Made by a program: the position numbers and the translations under genes | DNA from: Phytophthora sp. 'mugwort' | Lineage: Eukaryota; Oomycota; Peronosporomycetes; Peronosporales; Peronosporaceae | Assembly: GCA_033558025.1 (NCBI GenBank) | Contig: JAUCEF010000008.1 | Span: forward strand, 3,224,001 to 3,288,000 | Length of the DNA: 64,000 nt | Reading direction: 5' to 3' | Notes under the pieces: generated by a model | Told to the model about the DNA's origin: nothing | Database searches by the model: none | Seen by the model: only the letters and a program-made list of their open reading frames with translations | In this document: one piece after another, positions 32,061-44,011 of the stretch | How the letters are laid out: each line of letters begins with the position of its first letter | Position numbering within the stretch: the stretch's first letter is position 1

Positions 32061-33872
32061 GGAATTATCTTAACCGAGTGGATATCCACTCATATTTCTG
32101 AGTGTTTGCTTACGCTGCTTAAATAAGCTTGGACCAGAGTATGATAATTATGGAGCTGGTGTGATTTTTTGAGTGCCTTACAACATCGTCCTCGGAACCT
32201 CTTCAGTTATTTATAGCTAAGGCTAGGCGCGCTTGCTGACTTTGAGCGTGCTCAAACAACAGTTTGGACGCCGATTCGACCATCGCCTCGCCCCGTGTGC
32301 CTGCTCTGATACCTTGTCATGGGGAAGTCGAAGGCGAAGACGCCTCCGTCGTATGGGTCCGTCAACTTCGTGTTAGACGCCTCCGATCTGTCAAGAGCCA
32401 AAACCCTGGAGCTTCTGCGTGACGACACCCCCATGAATTCGCGGATGCATGGGTGGCTGATTTCGGCTTAGCTAGTGATGGAAAACTCAACATCGGAACG
32501 GACCAGTACGATTCTCACCACTCTATTCAACAACGGTGTAAGCAGTTTGCTTTGTAGTGTGGATTTCAACACCTCGTATCGAGCAGCAGCACAGCCAATG
32601 AAAAATACGTCTGCAAACGGTTGAATAGGCTGCAATTTTTCGACAGCAGCATACCAATCCAAAAAGCATGCTGCCCTTTTTTCATAAATGTCTCCGGGGG
32701 TACAGGCAAGTGGCAAGTGACTCGAGCCAATTTCAGTCATAACCATCTGAGCACGTTGGGTTTCTGCAAAGCCATTTGTCGAAGAGACCCTTGCGCGTCC
32801 GACCAAGAGAGTCAATCAAGCATTTCGCAGCCACCTACACGTACCGATTTGTCCCATTACCAGTTGACGGGCATCTCAACGTGGACACAGCATTGCGCTT
32901 GCACTACCAATTCAACCACCCGAGCAAGACAAGCGCGGGTTGAAGCCCGGACCCAGGTTTAAGCCCAAGCGCCGAAAGACCAAGGGCAGTATGAAGTGCT
33001 GCTCGAAGGATCCTGAGCGTTTTCTACAATGCTCTGCATATTTCATACAGCTCTCCTTTTTTTCTTTTTAAACTTGATGAAAAACACAACATTTCTGATG
33101 ATAAATGTTCTGGTTTTGGTGATTTTTGTGCTGGTTCCGATGATAACTATGCCCGAATGGCTGATAAACGATCCAAAAACGATTTCGGAAAATACCCGAC
33201 AGCGAGTAAAACATGAGTTTGGAAGGACCTCAACAACCGACTATGAAAATCAATTTTGTAAATGAAAAGCTGAAAAGTTTTTTTTTCTTAACACATTTTG
33301 AGCACCACAAGCTTTTTCTTTCTGCTGGCATGTAGTGTTGCACACTGCAGCCTATTCGCGGTCGTCTAACACCACCAGTCTTCTTACAGCGCCGAACGAT
33401 AGCGAACGAGCTCACATGCAATGGGGAACATTTTTTCCACGCCTGAAGAAAAATACCAGACTTCTTTCTAGCATAGCAACACTTGCTTGCCAAACGCCTC
33501 GCCTCTCTGCGCGCGGCCAATCGGGCCGCAACAGAGCGTCGATCGCACTTGAGCTTCCGGGCAAGGTGCTTCTTCAAGCCTAGGCCGCACTTGGAGCAGG
33601 TGCGGTTTCCAAATTTTCCGGGGCGTCCGACCTTCTTCGGCAACGCAAGTCCATCCTTCCAGTCCTTTCACCAGGCGAGAGGCCACTGCGAAGCGTTATC
33701 CCGACGACGACAACGACCAAATGATGCCCTAACCACTAGGTGCCTACGTGCCAGAGACAACTACAACGATAACGTGACATTTTGATGTTTTCGAAATTTG
33801 AAAGTGAGTGGGTTGCTTTCAGTCGCCTCCAGGAAACATCCGAGTGGATATCCACTCGGTTAAAATAATTCC
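32061..33872. mobile_element. Putative element bounded by inverted palindromic repeats
   Basis: A 31-bp block at 32061-32091 recurs inverted at 33842-33872 with two mismatches in the A+T part. Both contain GAGTGGATATCCACTC; the right copy extends to the 20-bp palindrome CCGAGTGGATATCCACTCGG (33840-33859). Inside are a 50-codon plus-strand frame from an ATG at 32319 (MGKSKAKTPPSYGSVNF start), a minus-strand frame at 32468-32815 and a minus-strand Cys/Lys-rich segment CSKCGLGLKKHLARKLKC (about 33590). None is a recognised transposase. No TSD was found, so element status is inferred. Confidence 0.4.
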
Positions 33873-34949
33873 TTGCCGTTGCCACTGCTTCTAACAACGC
33901 CACTACCGCCTGTTTCATCAGGGCATTGACGTCACATCGACGGCACGACACGGAAGCATCCATATGCAGCAGCAATAGCTATGCGCCGATGCACTCCACT
34001 TCCCACAGCTCACGTCGAACAGCAGTGTGTCGTGTCGGGGGCTGTGCCTACGAGCGCCACCTCTCGCAGCTGCAATACGATTGGTGCGACGGCGAGTTCG
34101 ACCACGACTACCATAACCCGCTGCAGCGGCGACGCCGACGTCTGGACGGTGGGTGTGCGAACGAGCGCCTCTTTCAGCCCTCAGAAACTTAAACGACGTC
34201 ACCGTTGGGTATGCGTTAACGCGCACCGACTCCAGATCCAGATTAGGTTCTTCGTCGGCGTGTGTGTTAGTTGCATGGAACCCATCAGCAAAAACAGACC
34301 CGTGTGTTGCGCGAATGAAGGCTTCCAGCAGGAGCAGTCACTTCGGCTTGGTGACGTACGATACGTGCACGCGCGGCAGTGCTTTCAGGTCCAGTAGCGC
34401 TGTTGTCACACTTCTGGTGGTCTGCCGGGCTCTAGTATAGTGTTATACCATCATAGAGACGTCGGCTCAACATGAAAAGTTGGAAACGAATGGAGGAAAC
34501 GAGACCAGGGTAGTACCGGCATGAAGTAGAAAAAAAACCTGCACGCTCGTGAGAGATCACGTCTGACCTTGGAGTGATTTGACCTGTTCCAATGTTATGC
34601 AGTAGTGTTTTAGTCCGAATATATAAAACGCAAAGGAGATAGTCCTTCGCTAAAGGGCCCACTAGAATTTCTTCTCGATGGGCGCCCAATCAAACGCCAT
34701 ATTATTTCTCGAAATTTTCATGTGGGCCGTGCTGCATAATCTGTTCGTGCACAATAACAAGCATCTTCATTTATGGAAACTAGCCACAGCCGCTTGCCGT
34801 GGGGCAATGCCATGGGATACCGTGACGGAAGAAGAGGTAAAAAGCAGGTGTCGTTGGCCATATTTTAAATACTGCGAACCCTCTTATCCTCACACCACCT
34901 TTCACTTTTGATTGGTTTTGATTGGAGGCTTATAACAGTACATCAACCT

Positions 34950-36680
34950 CTAGTAGTACTCCCACATAGGAACTATGATCATATCTGATCCCAGTTTTGG
35001 AAATCGACTAGTATGTGTTTTGAAATGAGCGAACCGTCTAGAAGTGGTCAGAGCTTCTTCACACAATGTGGCATTTGCGACGTTGCCACTGCCAATTGTT
35101 GGTCGACATAAGGAAGAAAACGTTCGCTGTCGAGAAAATGCTGTCCGTCGCGTGACGGCAAGAGAAATCCACAATCGCTGCTGTAGATAAGAAGCGCAAG
35201 ATCTGTTGGAGCTACTGGCGATCTTGCATCCACGGTGATCACCTGAAACTCTTTTGTCGAGTCAGGAGATGTCGCCGCATCGCGCCTCTTAATACAATAC
35301 CCGAACATGGGAAGGAAACGTGATGATGTGCGTCTACAATTCCGGAACACGAAAGAGCTGAGCAACTGTCGCTCACTGTGAAGTCATTCCGTATCATAGG
35401 CTACTACAGTATTTTGCCTCAAAAGCGAGGTCCCGACCTGTATATAAGTCCCAAGTAAAATGTTGCTATAGAAGTTGAGACGGGCGACTGGCAAAACAGA
35501 ATTAACTGAAGTTTGTTAATTTAACATGAAGTCCATGCCCGTTTTGCGGATTAGCCGAGAATGCAATCAGAGTGCTCTATAGTTCTGAAGGAAGTTCCTG
35601 CCAGCTGCTAACACACCATTTGATGTTAAGAAGCATTCCTACTTTGTGTGGGTTTTCAACAGCGCTATCAATCTGTTCTAATGCGTACTGCATTTTAGTG
35701 CGCAGTACACGTCGTTTTATGCAGTATATAATGCCTTGGTCAGGAGGCTGAAGTCTGGCTGTCGTGATGGAAGGAAGCTTCTCGACACGAATATGGCTGA
35801 GAGTAACTCCCTCTTCACAATGCGAAGAGGCGTTATCGACTAGAAGTAGTATTTACCGCCCCTGGTCACGCATCACTTTGTCCAAGTCCAGCAGCCACGT
35901 CTGAAACCGCGTCAGTCGTCATTCACGCTTTAGCAGTCGACTTGTAGACGACGTCGGACGGCTTGTCCTTGATCAACCGTGGCTTCTTGGACTTGCTGAG
36001 GAAAATAGTGGCAGTTTGTGGCTGCCTGTAGCATTCGTGCACACCGCCAAAGTGATACGAGATTTGTTCTGCTTCAATGCGGGGGCTTCGTTCACGCACG
36101 TGGATTCGCGAGGGACGTTGTCGTAAACAGATCCGGTTTCGTCCATGTTGTACACATTTGCGTACGGATACGTGTTAATGAGACGACGCAGACACCCAAT
36201 TCCATCTGCTGCAGCATCTAAACAACAGCCCCAGACTCGCCATGCGACCTTCTCCATCTAAGGACATAGCGAGCCTGGAGATGGCGGAGCCACGACAAGC
36301 TGAATCGGCGTCGTGTAGCGCTTGGGATTCATAGGCGGGTCGCGATCACATTCGCTTGCAGCATGATCATCTCGCCCGACAGACAGAGCTGATACTCTTC
36401 GCACATCATCAAGTACTCGACAATACTCTAATCCAGTTGCAGTTAAAAGGGGGGGGCAGCTTCTTGCGAGTCAAGAAATCAATGCGAGTTTCATGCGCAC
36501 CAACGAAACTATCTCTTTTTGCGTGGAATCCGGCGAAGCATGTCACAAATCTGCAACTGCTGCAACTTCGTCAGCCTGACCCTCTTCTTAAAGGGTCGTG
36601 GCCTTTTAGCGGTCGTAGGGAAAGCAGGCATTGCCGTCTTAGTGGGCCGTGTGTGATGATCGGCGTTATTTAAGAAACGA
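34950..36680 (-). mobile_element. pogo/Tigger-like transposase relic
   Basis: The upstream end (36650-36500) has a basic helix-turn-helix start (KKRVRLTKLQQLQICDMLRR). At 36257-35973 the DDE core appears: VYNMDETG with the first catalytic Asp and ALKQNKSRITLAVCTNATG. Around 35760-35650 another frame has QGIIYCIKRRVLRTKMQYAL and NPHKVGMLLNIKWCVSSWQELP, the conserved C-terminal block. Multiple stops and frame changes are present. This copy keeps parts that the 30.1-kb copy lacks and the reverse, so the two are independent relics. Confidence 0.7.
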
Positions 36681-37189
36681 GCTGCGGATCATTGTTATGG
36701 AGCGCGGCGAGGGACTTCCCTGTTGGCCTCGGAATCAACGCTATGATTGGCGGAGTTTCATTTAGCGACACATGACTGGGGAAACGGAGATTCGCATTCC
36801 CTTTAATGCCGTGCATAACTGGATCAATGGGTACAAAACCTTGTCTATACGGTTTATTCGGATATAAGGTTTGAGCAACTCGCTATTGAGACAAAATACT
36901 GTATTAACGCTACCATGTGTCCTAGGATAACAAATTAACAAAAAGATAAAAATGCGTAAACGTTAATAAGGCCGTGTTCGACTTGAGACCTAACCAGCTG
37001 TGTTCAGCTAAATGCAGCTGGATTTCCAAAACGGGCCGATAGCGAACTGAAACAGCTGAAACCGAACCAGCTTCATGACCGAAAACGACTGGGTGCGAAA
37101 ATTCAGGGTTTGCTTGTATTTTAATTCGAACTCGTTCGCCGCCTTTGAAATTGCCTCACCTGACAACAACGGATGGAGCAGCACATGAA

Positions 37190-37990
37190 GACACAGCAAG
37201 CGGCTTGAAAGCGTGTGGACGAGAAGTTGCTTCTCAAGTGCTACCTCGCTGCACGTAATGACGCATCGCTCAAAAGTGACCAGGGTGTCAACTCCATGAC
37301 TGAGCACAGATTGGAGCTCGCTTAACGAAAGAGGGTATCACTGCAGACAAAGGTGAGTGAACGCAAATTGAAAGATGAACACGGCATTATATTTACCATG
37401 TTTCATGTACGTATAACTGATTAAAGTAAAACCAAGTACTCAAGGCTGATGTATGAATATGACGTTTCAAGATGCTGTGTGACTTAAGTGGCGCTGGTTG
37501 GAATCACAAGATCCAAGACCCTACTCTCATCGACGACAGCTGGGCATCATTAATGGTGAGTCAGCTTCGCAATGGCCCTCTGTACAAACGCTTCCGGGAA
37601 GAGGGGTTCGAGCACAGCGAGGTGTGTGTCCTGATTGCAAGTGGCTCGAGAGCAAGCGCAGCAGACGCCACGAGCGTTGCCGACCTTCTAGCGAAGGAGA
37701 CGCATGCACAACTGAACGGTCCAGCAGAGGACTCCGAAAGCGACGAGCATCAAGAAGGAGCACAAGCCGTCGAAGATTCCATCAACACCACCGATGACAC
37801 AGAAAAGAGCCGCCTATCGCTTCATCTACAGCAGCGCAACGCACAGCACGCGTGGAGCGCTACCGAGACGGTCGCAAAAGAATGCTGGTCGTGCAACTGG
37901 TGAGCGCGATAGCATCGAAGCTTTCTTCGCTACGGAAGAGCGCTACTTCCAGCTGAAGGGTGACCTCCTAGCCAAGCAGCTGGATGCTCA
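37190..37990 (+). pseudogene. PIF/Harbinger ORF1, Myb/SANT-like
   Basis: Fragments in two frames give a Myb/SANT-like domain: LLLKCYLAARNDASLKSDQGV (near 37230), then GAGWNHKIQDPTLIDDSWASL and GPLYKRFREEGFEHSEVC (37490-37630). A Ser/Asp/Glu-rich linker and a Gln/Lys-rich C-terminus follow. In PIF/Harbinger elements this second protein binds the element ends and partners the transposase. It is tail to tail with the transposase at 38337-39535. Confidence 0.55.
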
Positions 37991-38074
37991 AGACACAAGT
38001 CAAGCCGACTAGTCGCAGCAACGCGCATGTAGTTTTTATAGGCTTGTGTAGCACGTTCGTTTGTTCCTTGCCCA

Positions 38075-38330
38075 GTCTCATATGCAAATACACTTCGCCA
38101 ATCGCCCCATAATGTTAGTCTCCGCGTCCCAGACAAGTGACCCCGTCCCAGACGCTGAATCACAAAAATGTGACGGGGCTGCCAATTTTGTGGAGGCGTT
38201 TGGTGCGATAAAATATATATGGGACCCGGCACGTGGAATGAGGACACTCGTCAGGGACGCGGCGGCGCAAAATGGGACGCGGGGACCAACATTGTGGGAC
38301 TGATTGGCGAAATGTATTTGCATATGAGAC
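38075..38330. mobile_element. MITE-like foldback element (copy 1)
   Basis: 256 bp. The ends, GTCTCATATGCAAATACA and its inverse, form imperfect terminal inverted repeats of about 55-60 bp, with TTCGCCAATC and AATGTTGGTC-type blocks shared. It sits between the convergent ORF1 and transposase genes, just past the transposase stop. No clear TSD. Confidence 0.65.
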
Positions 38331-38336
38331 CGGACG

Positions 38337-39535
38337 TTAACGCTGAAAACCCTTGTACTCGTCCCGCATGGCCGTGCCCATCCAGTCTCTACAGTTACTA
38401 GCAGAGGAAAAGTCAAATGGAAAAACTTCAATAGCATCAGCCCATCGTTCATCGTCACCTTCGTCGATATGCTCGCTGTCCTCCTCGTCGCTCGAATACG
38501 TAGCCAGGTCATCTGCGTTGTGCTGTCGAATGAAACTGTGAAGACACGCTGACGCAAAGGCAATCGCTTTGGCAACGACAAACTCACATTCAATAGGTAC
38601 TCGTAAAATCTTGAATCGCCGCTTCAAAATACCGTTGACACGCTCGACCACGTTTGTGCGCTTTTGTGTGCCTGAGGTTGTACAGCTTCTTTAAGGTCCA
38701 GATTCGGCTCCCCATTCTTTGAGATGGTAGCGCACTCCGATATATGGAGTGAGAACTTGGGGCGAGTGCATACCCAGCTTCTGCAATGACGTAATGATGC
38801 TCTCGAATATTGGGTAGAAGCTTACTCCCTGGCTGTACCATAGAGTCGTGTGCAGCTCCCTCAGCGCCAGGACGGATGAAGCCAATATTCATCTCCTAGT
38901 CAGATGCTGTCAGCACGTTCGCCCGACAGCCACCCCATTCGGTTTCGGAAGCGCTCCCCGTCCTTGGTTGCAACTACGACAGGTACATGTACACCGTCAA
39001 TAGATCCGACTGCTCGGTCGAAATCGGGGAAATCCTCTGCAAACCAATTGGGCACAGTCCGCGGCATAACGATGCGGTGGAATATAGTCTTGATAACAGC
39101 ATGAAGGTCAATTCGGCGATAGCGGTATAATGTAGAGAAAGACATCTTGAGCTTGACCAGTTGATCCCTGCACGATGCACCCTTCCCGAGTCAGTCTAGC
39201 AAAAAAAACTGCTAAAATCTCTCGACGATACTTATCTTAGCCGGTATAAGTGTCCCATATAAGTCATACAACGCGTCAAGCGCATCTCTGTCCATTTGAA
39301 AGTGGCCCCTAAACAGAAGTGCATTATGACTCGAGTAGATTGACTGGAAAAACCGTGTTTGATAGCCATCCGTGTCCTGTAGTCGCGGCACGGGGTCTCC
39401 TTGAGCTGCTGGGTCATGCTTCGCTGATTGCAGCATCTTTGCGAGAGCTTGGAAGAGCCACAGGTCGTTGTCATCGCCATCGCTGTCTACCATCGCCTCC
39501 CTGTTGATCACCTCTGTATAATGAATGGTTCTCAC
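38337..39535 (-). pseudogene. PIF/Harbinger transposase (frameshifted)
   Basis: Minus-strand frames in order: 39535-39212 (N-terminus, QTRFFQSIYSSHNALLFRGHF), 39145-38900 (AVGSIDGVHVPVVV, first catalytic Asp), 38892-38590 (FIRPGAEGAAHDSMV, second Asp; then EHHYVIAEAGYAL) and 38651-38337 (ERVNGILKRRFKILR with the catalytic Glu, then an acidic tail). The enzyme is a DDE nuclease (DDE_Tnp_4 type). Three frame changes inactivate it. Confidence 0.75.
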
Positions 39536-39539
39536 TGCC

Positions 39540-40440
39540 GTCGTTTGTTCCGATCTTTATGTTCTGAAACACGATGCTCTTTTTTCATATGCTTTTCTAG
39601 CAAAACAACTGGCTCATAGTTCCAGCCCATTTTTAATCAAGCTAGATTGGGCTGTACAAGTCGAACACGATCTAATAAATCCTATATATGTTATATTTAA
39701 ATTATTTATTTCGATTAAAAACCCTTCAGATAGTTTTATGCCATTTCGGGGAGTGAAAGACTGGAAACTGCATAAAATATGTGCAATATGTGTGTCGAAA
39801 CTAACATTGACATGAATTCATTCCGGTGATCGACGTATCCTGTTACGTTTGATAGCCGATGGCGTATCCATTAGTTAATGTTCGATCTGGATCATGGGTA
39901 CGCTCGATTACTATGGCTAAGTTCATTTTGCCAATTTATTTGCAGAATTGTCAGCCAGTTATATCATTGGAAATCGACGACATGTCCCAAACGATTTTTT
40001 TTCATTGCGCTGTGTCACACTTGGCCTCGATGTGATTGGGAGAGGAGCAACAAGGTTTTCGATTGGGAATATTGCGGCAACCGCATTCAGTGAGCAACTC
40101 GCGCATCATGCGATCGCCTCGCCGAGTTATTCCACCCCGGCGTCAAGTGCGCTGGGTGGGTGAAATACTCGCAACACCCTCAATTATTATAGCCAACACG
40201 CTAGAGTGCGCTGCGCACCCGTGCATAGTCCGAGACGCTAGAACTCATGTTTTTAACACAAGAACTGTAGTGTGCGACACATCTATCTTGCATCAGGCAC
40301 GTCCCCCCTGATTAAAAAAACTGTCTTTCCGCGCAACGGATAATCTCGGTCGCTGGTGCTAGTCGAGGCCACGCCGCCCGCTTGGAAGAAGAAGCACAAG
40401 CCGCTCTCCGAGAAAGGATATAACTAGGAAGGTTTTTTTT
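39540..40440. other. No confident gene
   Basis: A+T-rich sequence with short frames only. Confidence 0.5.
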
Positions 40441-40444
40441 TTTC

Positions 40445-40590
40445 AACTGCAGAGGCAGAACTCATTGCACTCAGCGAAGAATCCAAAGAGAGTGAGTGGA
40501 TATGGCATCTACTAAAGCTATGCGGTTTCCACAAAAGGTTCATGTGTAGGTATGGTGCAACGGCATTGCCGCTACCGGCGTCATAAATCA
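40445..40590 (+). pseudogene. Copia RNase H fragment
   Basis: One frame reads TAEAELIALSEESKESEW and then IWHLLKLCGFHK, the conserved region of Ty1/Copia RNase H (compare TVEAEYMALAIATQE in the Copia element at 53.2-53.6 kb). It is only about 45 codons long, preceded by a T-run, with no other Copia domain nearby. Confidence 0.6.
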
Positions 40591-40868
40591 TTTGACCGCT
40601 GAAGCAAAGGAGCGCAGGTCGTTGAGGGAAGCGGCGGTCGCTGGCCGATGGGTGGAGCGCTGGCCGCAGGAGAAAGGAGCGCGGAATGAGGAAGGGCTGG
40701 ACGCGGGCCGCTGGAGCCGTCGAACCCCAAAGGAAGGAACACCGTCATCTAGGCACAGACGGAAAGAGCAGCAGGATTGATTGTCAGTGCAATGGGACTG
40801 AATACAACGGTTGAAGACGGCGTCGATGAGGACGTCTGCCAACATCACCTCCGAGTTTTACAAAGCCA

Positions 40869-41014
40869 GGAATCGCCTCCACAATATTGGTGCCACGTCC
40901 CAGTTTTATCTCCCTGTCCCAGACATATGCGACGAGGCGGTGGACGAGTGAGGACAATGTGGGACGAGGCGATGAAACTGGGACGTGGTCACGAACATTG
41001 TGGAGGCGATTCCC
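40869..41014. mobile_element. MITE-like foldback element (copy 2)
   Basis: 146 bp with inverted ends of about 45 bp: GGAATCGCCTCCACAATATT at the left matches the inverse of the right end with few mismatches, followed by CACGTCCCAG on both sides. The internal ACAATGTT and GTCCCAG blocks resemble those of the element at 38075-38330. Confidence 0.65.
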
Positions 41015-41099
41015 GGGTTTGATGCGGCTTAAGTCATTCTTCTTATACTAAGTACAGTTAAAGCGACAGAACATATCAAGCAAGAGTGAAAAAGTTTGA

Positions 41100-42062
41100 G
41101 TATGTTGCAGTATTCGTGTAGTTGGATTGGAACTATAAACTGGCGCATCGTCAACTTCACCCAGCTCGCAAGTCATCATCCTCATCTTCATCGTGAGATA
41201 ATCCGCCGTCTTCACGAACGCCGCCACGCTTGCTGTAGCATCTTCCTCCACAGTAGAAGTAGCAGCAGCAGCATCCTCCCTCGCTTTTTGCGGCCATCAC
41301 GAAAGCCCTTGACTCGATCCGTGCGCTACAGCGCCGATGGCGATGCGAAAGGACTTGGCGAGACGCGTGCTTGCTCCTCTGATACTGGTTCTTGCTCGGC
41401 TGTTGCTGGGGAACCCGGTGTAGAGTTGCTGTTGGCATCGATGTTGCTACTAACTGCTAGAATGGCTACGGCGTCGAATTGCAGGACGGTGCTCGCATTG
41501 TCTGCCGTTGGCGCGAATCTCCTCCTGTAGAGCACAAATGTTGTCGTGAACAAATCCTTCAGCTCTAAATCGCTTGAACAGCGGAGTATTGCGAGGCTGC
41601 GCCTGAGCGAGTTTAGCCGAGCCTTCTTCGGCGACGTTAGTTCGCTGCACCATCCAGCACCACTCAGGTTGCACAGCGTCGTACGCTGACATCAGCCGCA
41701 AATACTTCGGCCGGTACTGGTCTAGTAGGAAGGGTTAAGACGTAAATCGACAAAATATTGCAAGGATGTTCTACAGACAAACGCACGTTACCAGCGTCGA
41801 CGCCATCGTGAGCTAGATGAGATATGATGAGCGTCCAAGCTTTCGACTTGATGCCTTTACCACTTCTCAGTGACGCGTCGTTGCGTGCGCGGAAGTAGTG
41901 CTGTAGCAGACGCGTCGCTTCCTCGCGCGTCCATGATCGCCGTGTTTCTTCGTGGGTGGTTCCATTCGGTTTCACTGCAAGATGAACTGTGGTCAATAAT
42001 TCAAGGACGCTCAAATGACTCGTTCTGAAAAACACCTCTACTATGAATATTAAACCAGTCAT
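41100..42062 (-). pseudogene. PIF/Harbinger ORF1, Myb/SANT-like (second copy)
   Basis: The frame 42062-41664 holds RRSWTREEATRLLQHYF and RARNDASLRSGKGIKSKAW. The frame 41701-41450 holds AYDAVQPEWCWM and NTPLFKRFRAEGFVHDNICAL. This is the same order as the copy at 37.2 kb. A Ser/Pro-rich tail follows. No transposase of the matching type is adjacent; the next transposase (44.0-45.5 kb) has its own partner. Confidence 0.5.
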
Positions 42063-42779
42063 TTGAGTGCAAAGCAGTTTTTTTTGTGTTCGCGTGTTCC
42101 CCTTGCCTATTTATAGCAAAATTACTGCTTAGGCGACGAACCAGCCGTTTATGCTACGAAACAGCAATTTGAGCGTCAACTCGAACACGCCCTAAGCTTT
42201 CCAACGATGCTAGTTACGTGGTTGTACTGGAAGGATTGGATTTTGTCGTTTCTTCGATTTCCACCATCTTGGCCCCTTTCCCCCTCTTCTTACAGGCTTA
42301 TATTAGAATTAAACGGTGGGTCGTGTTGAAGGGAAGCAGCAGACTCACGATTCAGTACGACGTCTGCGTAATACTGCTTCAGAGGAGCGCTTATTATAAC
42401 TATCGCTGCCGTAACTCTGTAGTCAGCTCTTAAACACCGACAGCACAAACAAAGAACGTTAGTCGGGTGAGATTGACATTAAAACTAGCAATTGTTGACA
42501 AGTCTGAGGAGCGACATCGCCATCACATGAATGCATTATGATGGTGATAGGAGCATCAACTTGTACATGTACTGTATTGAACTTGTATTGTACCTTTTCA
42601 TCCAAAACACCCTCCATTTAGGCGCGTCAGAATCGACCTTCACACATTTGACAATCCGTCGCATTTCAGCCTCCTCGCCATGCTGCTCCTATAAAATCCA
42701 ACCCGACCCGTAACTATGTGGTTGTAGGATTTGCTGTTGCGACAATATGGTCAGTTTGAGATTTTTTTTACGTCATCTA

Positions 42780-43890
42780 TGGCGAAGGAGCACCTCAGGA
42801 AGGAGGACTTGCTTTCGTTTGTCTTGTGGCTCTAGCACACGCCGAACTTCGAGAAGTGCTTCGGGGTAACGAAGAAGGCTGTCGTCGGACAGAAGCAGGC
42901 CTCTAAAAATATGGTTTCACAGCGGCGCTGAAGAAAACGAGCAAAGGTCGGTTCGATCTGAAAGCCCAGTGGATGAAGGAGCACTTCCAGACCTTCACGA
43001 CTCGCTACATGAGGACCAAGGAGTACGAGGCGTCTACAGGTCCGGCATCACAACCAACGATGAGGCCGACGACGTGCACACGATGGCAGAAACTTGAGGC
43101 TATGTGTCCTTGGTACAAAACGATGAGCGCTCTGTTTGGTGCTAAAGCGAACGTACCGCCTCCCAGTACGTTCGACTCAACTGCATTTCCAAACAAGCGC
43201 TCCTGAAGTGGATAGCGAGAATGAAGTACTCGACTTTAGTTTCAGTGCATTGAAATCGCCTAACGCCGACGTCGAGCAACTTACGGCGTCCCCTTTCCTC
43301 ACTCAAATTACTTTCTAGCGGATATATCGACAGTGTCCTCTTCAGAAGGCCCCAACGCAAGCGGCCGCCTTTGACGACCAGCTCCGTGCCAATACCAGGG
43401 AACACTCGTGTGTCCGTATCAAGCGGCCCCCATATCGCGTACGAGAAAACTGTACGAGAAAACCGCAAGAAGTTAAAGCTTCTATAGCCGGCGCAAAACG
43501 CCCAGCACCCGTAGCAGCTGGACAGTTCGAGCTGCCAGCATTGAGCTCCTCCCCGACAAGTACAAGTGCAGGTGTACACCGAAAATGCAATTGCTGGTGC
43601 TATGAAAGTGGCTGCGAAGACGAATGCCACTGGTTCGTTGCGCTTCTGAGATACCCTGCTGTTCACTTGAACTAATATTACTTTTATAGTTGACATGGAG
43701 CGCTTGCAGTTCGAACGAGAGCGCTGGACTAGCGAATTTGACAGACTGAAAGGTACATTGTTATTATTATCGTCACTACGAACGTATTCTGGTCGTGTTT
43801 AATTACTACGTGAAATGGTTAGGGAAACAAGCAATTGAGCTCGATCGACTTGCGTTTGAGAAGCACAAATGGAGACTGTGCGGGTTGATC
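42780..43890 (+). pseudogene. Transposon-associated ORF1-like protein (different type)
   Basis: Pieces in several frames: KGRFDLKAQWMKEHFQTFTT and RYMRTKEYEASTG (42950-43040), LEAMCPWYKTMSALFGAKANV (43095-43155), an acidic linker (43205-43260) and a coiled-coil tail (MERLQFERERWTSEFDRLK at 43695, LDRLAFEKHKW near 43845). The layout, a DNA-binding-like head plus coiled coil, fits an accessory transposon protein. It is convergent with the transposase at 44012-45526. Confidence 0.45.
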
Positions 43891-44011
43891 ATCGTGTGAG
43901 TATGAAGATAGCAGCACTTATAAGTGCTGAGCTAACTCATCGAAAAAGGATGCATTGCAGAAGAAGCAAAGCCTTCTTAGATTTACCTTAGAAAGCCTAT
44001 GCAAATGGATG

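Noticed and set aside
34678..34911. 77-codon plus-strand frame as a small membrane protein
   Set aside because: No signal or domain, no conserved context, and it lies just beyond the end of the pogo relic.
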